14,951 bases of DNA from Candidatus Helarchaeota archaeon (GTDB lineage Archaea > Asgardarchaeota > Lokiarchaeia > Helarchaeales > JABXJV01). The stretch spans positions 1 through 14,951 of the forward strand of contig JABXJV010000147.1 in the NCBI GenBank assembly GCA_013375355.1, read 5' to 3'. The notes under the pieces are model-generated. The model ran no database searches. It was given only the letters and a program-made list of their open reading frames with translations, and was not told the DNA's origin. The translations under genes and the position numbers were made by a program. Positions 13,333 to 14,951 of the stretch are shown here, piece by piece; the stretch's first letter is position 1, and every line of letters starts with the position of its first letter.

Positions 13333-13345
13333 ATTACAACGTTAT
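13333..13345. promoter_or_regulatory. Second 13-bp palindrome in cysE promoter
   Basis: ATTACAACGTTAT is spaced exactly 26 bp from the copy at 13307 and touches the TATA-like box (13345-13354, leftward). Together the two copies bracket the expected transcription start, which suggests cooperative repression of cysE-cysK. Confidence 0.6.
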
Positions 13346-13387
13346 ATATATAAAAGTAACTGTTTTTTGAAAATGAAATTCAAAATT

Positions 13388-13525
13388 TTAATTTTTATAA
13401 AATTTTGAAGCAATTTTAGTTAATCTTTCAGCAACTTCTACTGCAGAATTTCCAATTAATACGAATAAAGGTTCTTTACCGATAGCTTCATTTTCATAAA
13501 AGACATCAGATCGATATACTCTTTT
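13388..13525 (-). pseudogene. Start-less protein-coding remnant of unknown family
   Basis: Between cysE and thi4 one minus-strand frame reads like a real protein end: D-V-F-Y-E-N-E-A-I-G-K-E-P-L, then F-V-L-I-G-N-S-A-V-E-V-A-E-R-L and T-K-I-A-S-K-F-Y-K-N, then a stop at 13388-13390. The strand-then-amphipathic-helix pattern looks like the C-terminus of an alpha/beta protein. No ATG, GTG or TTG occurs in the frame, which stays open only to about 13558, into the thi4 promoter. It is probably a decayed gene end. The family is not recognised, and chance openness in AT-rich DNA remains possible. Confidence 0.4.
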
Positions 13526-13577
13526 GAAAAAAGAATGGATAACTATAAATATTTTTGAGGTATTTGTACTACAATTT

Positions 13578-13590
13578 ATTACAATGTTAT
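13578..13590. promoter_or_regulatory. 13-bp palindrome in thi4 promoter
   Basis: ATTACAATGTTAT matches the motif with one imperfect pair. A TATA-like CTATAAATAT lies at 13543-13552, so transcription should start near 13574-13580, at the left edge of the site. The start codon is 50 bases downstream, leaving a leader too short for a TPP riboswitch; none is seen. Confidence 0.65.
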
Positions 13591-13639
13591 AATTATTTTA
13601 TTTATTGTTTAACAAAATAAATTTGAGAGTTGAAATATT

Positions 13640-14425
13640 ATGTTTGCCAAAATTGGAGAAAAAGATGTGACAAGAGCAATTGTAACAATTTTCGGGAAAG
13701 ATTTAGAAGAACATGCTGAAAATGATGTGATTATTGTCGGTGCTGGTCCAGCTGGTCTTATGGCAGGTAAAGAACTTGCAAGTAATGGTGTAAAAACCCT
13801 TTTAATCGAGAGGAATAATTATCTCGGTGGCGGGTTCTGGATTGGCGGATTTCTCATGAACACTGTAACTGTTAGAGCTCCTGCACAATTAGTTTTTGAT
13901 GAGTTAAATATTTCTTACAAAAAATATATTGAAGGTCTTTACTATACTACTGGTCCACAAGCCTGCTCTAAACTTATAGCAGCTGCTTCAGATGCGGGAG
14001 TTACAGTTTTCAATATGTGTAAATTCGATGACATTGTTGTACGAGAAAATAACAGAGTTGCAGGAGTAGTAATAAACTGGACACCCGTTTCAGCTCTTCC
14101 TCGAGAAATTACTTGTGTTGATCCAATTGCGCTTGAAGCAAAAATAGTTATAGACGCAACTGGTCACGATGCATTCGTAGTGAGAAAACTTGAAGAACGA
14201 GGAGTTATTAAAATGGTAGGAATGGGAGCTATGTTTGTTGAACAATCAGAAGAATTAGTTGTTGAACATACTGGAGAAATACATCCTGGATTAATTGTCG
14301 CTGGTATGGCAGTTTCAACTGCATATGGGCTCCCTCGTATGGGTCCAACCTTTGGTGCAATGTTATTATCTGGAAAAAAAGCTGCTGAAATTGTGTTAGA
14401 AAAATTGAAAGCATTAGTTGTTTAA
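13640..14425 (+). CDS. thi4: Thi4-type thiazole synthase with Cys at the sulfur-donor position
   Basis: A 261-residue Thi4-family protein that builds the thiazole of thiamine from NAD and glycine (archaeal members are often labelled ribose-1,5-bisphosphate isomerase/ribulose-bisphosphate synthetase). The dinucleotide-binding motif is [10 protein letters not shown] (30-39), with the acidic strand end E57-R. G-G-G-F-W-I-G-G (63-70), D-A-T-G-H-D (172-177), and [19 protein letters not shown] (223-241) are family signatures. At the position of the yeast sulfur-donating cysteine (S-C-M-D-P) it has T-C159-V-D-P, whereas sulfide-using methanogen enzymes have His. So it may be a self-sacrificing rather than catalytic sulfur donor. 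The ATG is preceded by GAGAG. It is convergent with the last gene; T tracts follow the stop. Confidence 0.92.
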   Translation: MFAKIGEKDVTRAIVTIFGKDLEEHAENDVIIVGAGPAGLMAGKELASNGVKTLLIERNNYLGGGFWIGGFLMNTVTVRAPAQLVFDELNISYKKYIEGLYYTTGPQACSKLIAAASDAGVTVFNMCKFDDIVVRENNRVAGVVINWTPVSALPREITCVDPIALEAKIVIDATGHDAFVVRKLEERGVIKMVGMGAMFVEQSEELVVEHTGEIHPGLIVAGMAVSTAYGLPRMGPTFGAMLLSGKKAAEIVLEKLKALVV

Positions 14426-14426
14426 G

Positions 14427-14439
14427 TTTTTAATTTTTC
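14427..14439 (+). terminator. T-tract after thi4
   Basis: T5-AA-T5 directly after the thi4 stop is a plausible archaeal terminator. It overlaps the 3' end of the convergent gene. Confidence 0.35.
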
Positions 14440-14951
14440 AATTCTTTCAAATATTTGGTATGTCTTTCACAGAATTTTTTATGTACAAGTTGAGCATTTA
14501 TTAAATCATTCTGCCAATGTGCATTGAACAATCTACAGGTTTTTTCAGAACAAAATGGGTCACCTGTTAAATTGAAAAATAAAGCTTGGCTTATGTATCC
14601 CTTCAAAACTTCGGTAATGTTCGGATCATTATAATCAATAAATTGCCCTTTAAATTGTTCCTTAAAAATTTCAATTGGCATTGTTATACCCATAAGAGAG
14701 CTTTGTTGTTTCATTTTATAAAATAACCTAGGTTTAGCTGGTCCTTCGACTATTCCAGAAGTAGAAATTAGTGAAAGTTTACTACAAATGATTGCTCTTA
14801 TATGATAACGCCCATCTGATTTAAGATAAGTTCCAAATAATCTGTCTGTTAATATGATATGCAAAAATTCTTTTGCATCTTCCTCGTTTGGAAGTAAATC
14901 CCAATATAATAATAATAACTTTAGCCCGTCATACAAAATTCCTTTGATTGT
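14430..14951 (-). CDS. Conserved archaeal protein, possibly DUF6775-like (5' end outside window)
   Basis: The C-terminal 173 residues of a gene entering from the right edge; the frame is open to base 14951, so the TTG at 14936 is not needed as a start. Recognisable segments are D-G-R-Y-H-I-R-A-I-I, S-L-I-S-T-S-G-I-V-E-G-P-A-K-P-R and a C-terminal C-R-L-F-N-A-H-W-Q-N, followed by F-C-E-R-H. These recall an uncharacterised archaeal family annotated as putative metallopeptidase (DUF6775); I am not certain of that match. The C-x4-C, H and C-x2-H residues near the C-terminus could bind metal. No HExxH motif is in the visible part. It is convergent with thi4, and no functional link to it is apparent. 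Confidence 0.55.
   Translation of the reverse strand, partial: TIKGILYDGLKLLLLYWDLLPNEEDAKEFLHIILTDRLFGTYLKSDGRYHIRAIICSKLSLISTSGIVEGPAKPRLFYKMKQQSSLMGITMPIEIFKEQFKGQFIDYNDPNITEVLKGYISQALFFNLTGDPFCSEKTCRLFNAHWQNDLINAQLVHKKFCERHTKYLKELKN

Noticed and set aside
1447..13590. Identification of the palindrome as a SurR site (GTTN3AAC) or CopY/BlaI site (TACANNTGTA)
   Set aside because: The half-site order is reversed relative to SurR, and the spacing is one base rather than the two of CopY/BlaI-type operators, so neither known consensus fits.
13591..13639. TPP riboswitch upstream of thi4
   Set aside because: The leader is only about 50-65 bases and shows no CUGAGA-type or other conserved TPP-aptamer elements.
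1..14951. CRISPR arrays, tRNA/rRNA genes, transposases or IS ends
   Set aside because: No regularly spaced repeats, no cloverleaf-like GC-rich segment and no transposase motifs were seen; the short 13-bp repeats are too diverged in spacing and too promoter-linked to be an array.

Overview
The window comes from a strongly AT-rich anaerobic archaeon. The evidence is TATA-like boxes about 25-30 bases before inferred transcription starts, GGTGA-type ribosome binding sites, frequent GTG/TTG starts, a methanogenesis-marker-8 (DUF2099) protein and HdrB/HdrC-like proteins. An Asgard (Lokiarchaeota-like) or similar lineage would fit, but this is inference: there is no rRNA, and no mcr gene shows that it is a methanogen.

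Layout. (1) Positions 1-1411, minus strand: a threonine-synthase-family PLP enzyme whose 3' end overlaps a MoaD/ThiS-like sulfur-carrier gene that starts at TTG and runs off the left edge. (2) 1624-3634, plus: a solute-binding-protein-like protein with no signal peptide, then the marker-8 protein, then a start-less ferredoxin remnant. (3) 4122-8894, plus: a five-gene operon encoding a BadF/HgdC-type ATPase activator, two 2-hydroxyacyl-CoA dehydratase/benzoyl-CoA reductase-type subunits, an HdrC-like ferredoxin subunit and an HdrB-like subunit. (4) 8928-9326, minus: YjbQ; then 9455-10186 and 10313-11479, plus: a SAM methyltransferase and a Cys-rich multi-cluster Fe-S protein. (5) 11496-13302, minus: cysE-cysK with a noncoding/relict stretch upstream; 13640-14425, plus: Thi4 thiazole synthase. 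(6) 14430 to the right edge, minus: a partial conserved archaeal protein.

The most striking signal is not a gene. A 13-bp palindrome, roughly ATWACANTGTWAT, occurs ten times. All ten copies are intergenic, and each lies at the head of an apparent transcription unit, just downstream of a TATA-like box and over or next to the inferred transcription start. It precedes the thrC-like, SBP-like, marker-8, activase, methyltransferase/yjbQ, Fe-S, cysE-cysK and thi4 units. None is found at the operon-internal junctions. This looks like the operator of one repressor linking sulfur assimilation (CysE/CysK, ThiS-like carrier, Thi4) to a low-potential Fe-S/Hdr/dehydratase module, or else a lineage-wide promoter element.

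How the genes may work together (inference): the activator uses ATP to fire electrons into the two-subunit dehydratase/reductase-like enzyme, and HdrB/HdrC and ferredoxin-type proteins handle its electrons. The substrate is not identifiable from sequence. The CysE/CysK, sulfur-carrier and Thi4 genes would supply cysteine, thiazole and possibly homocysteine sulfur.
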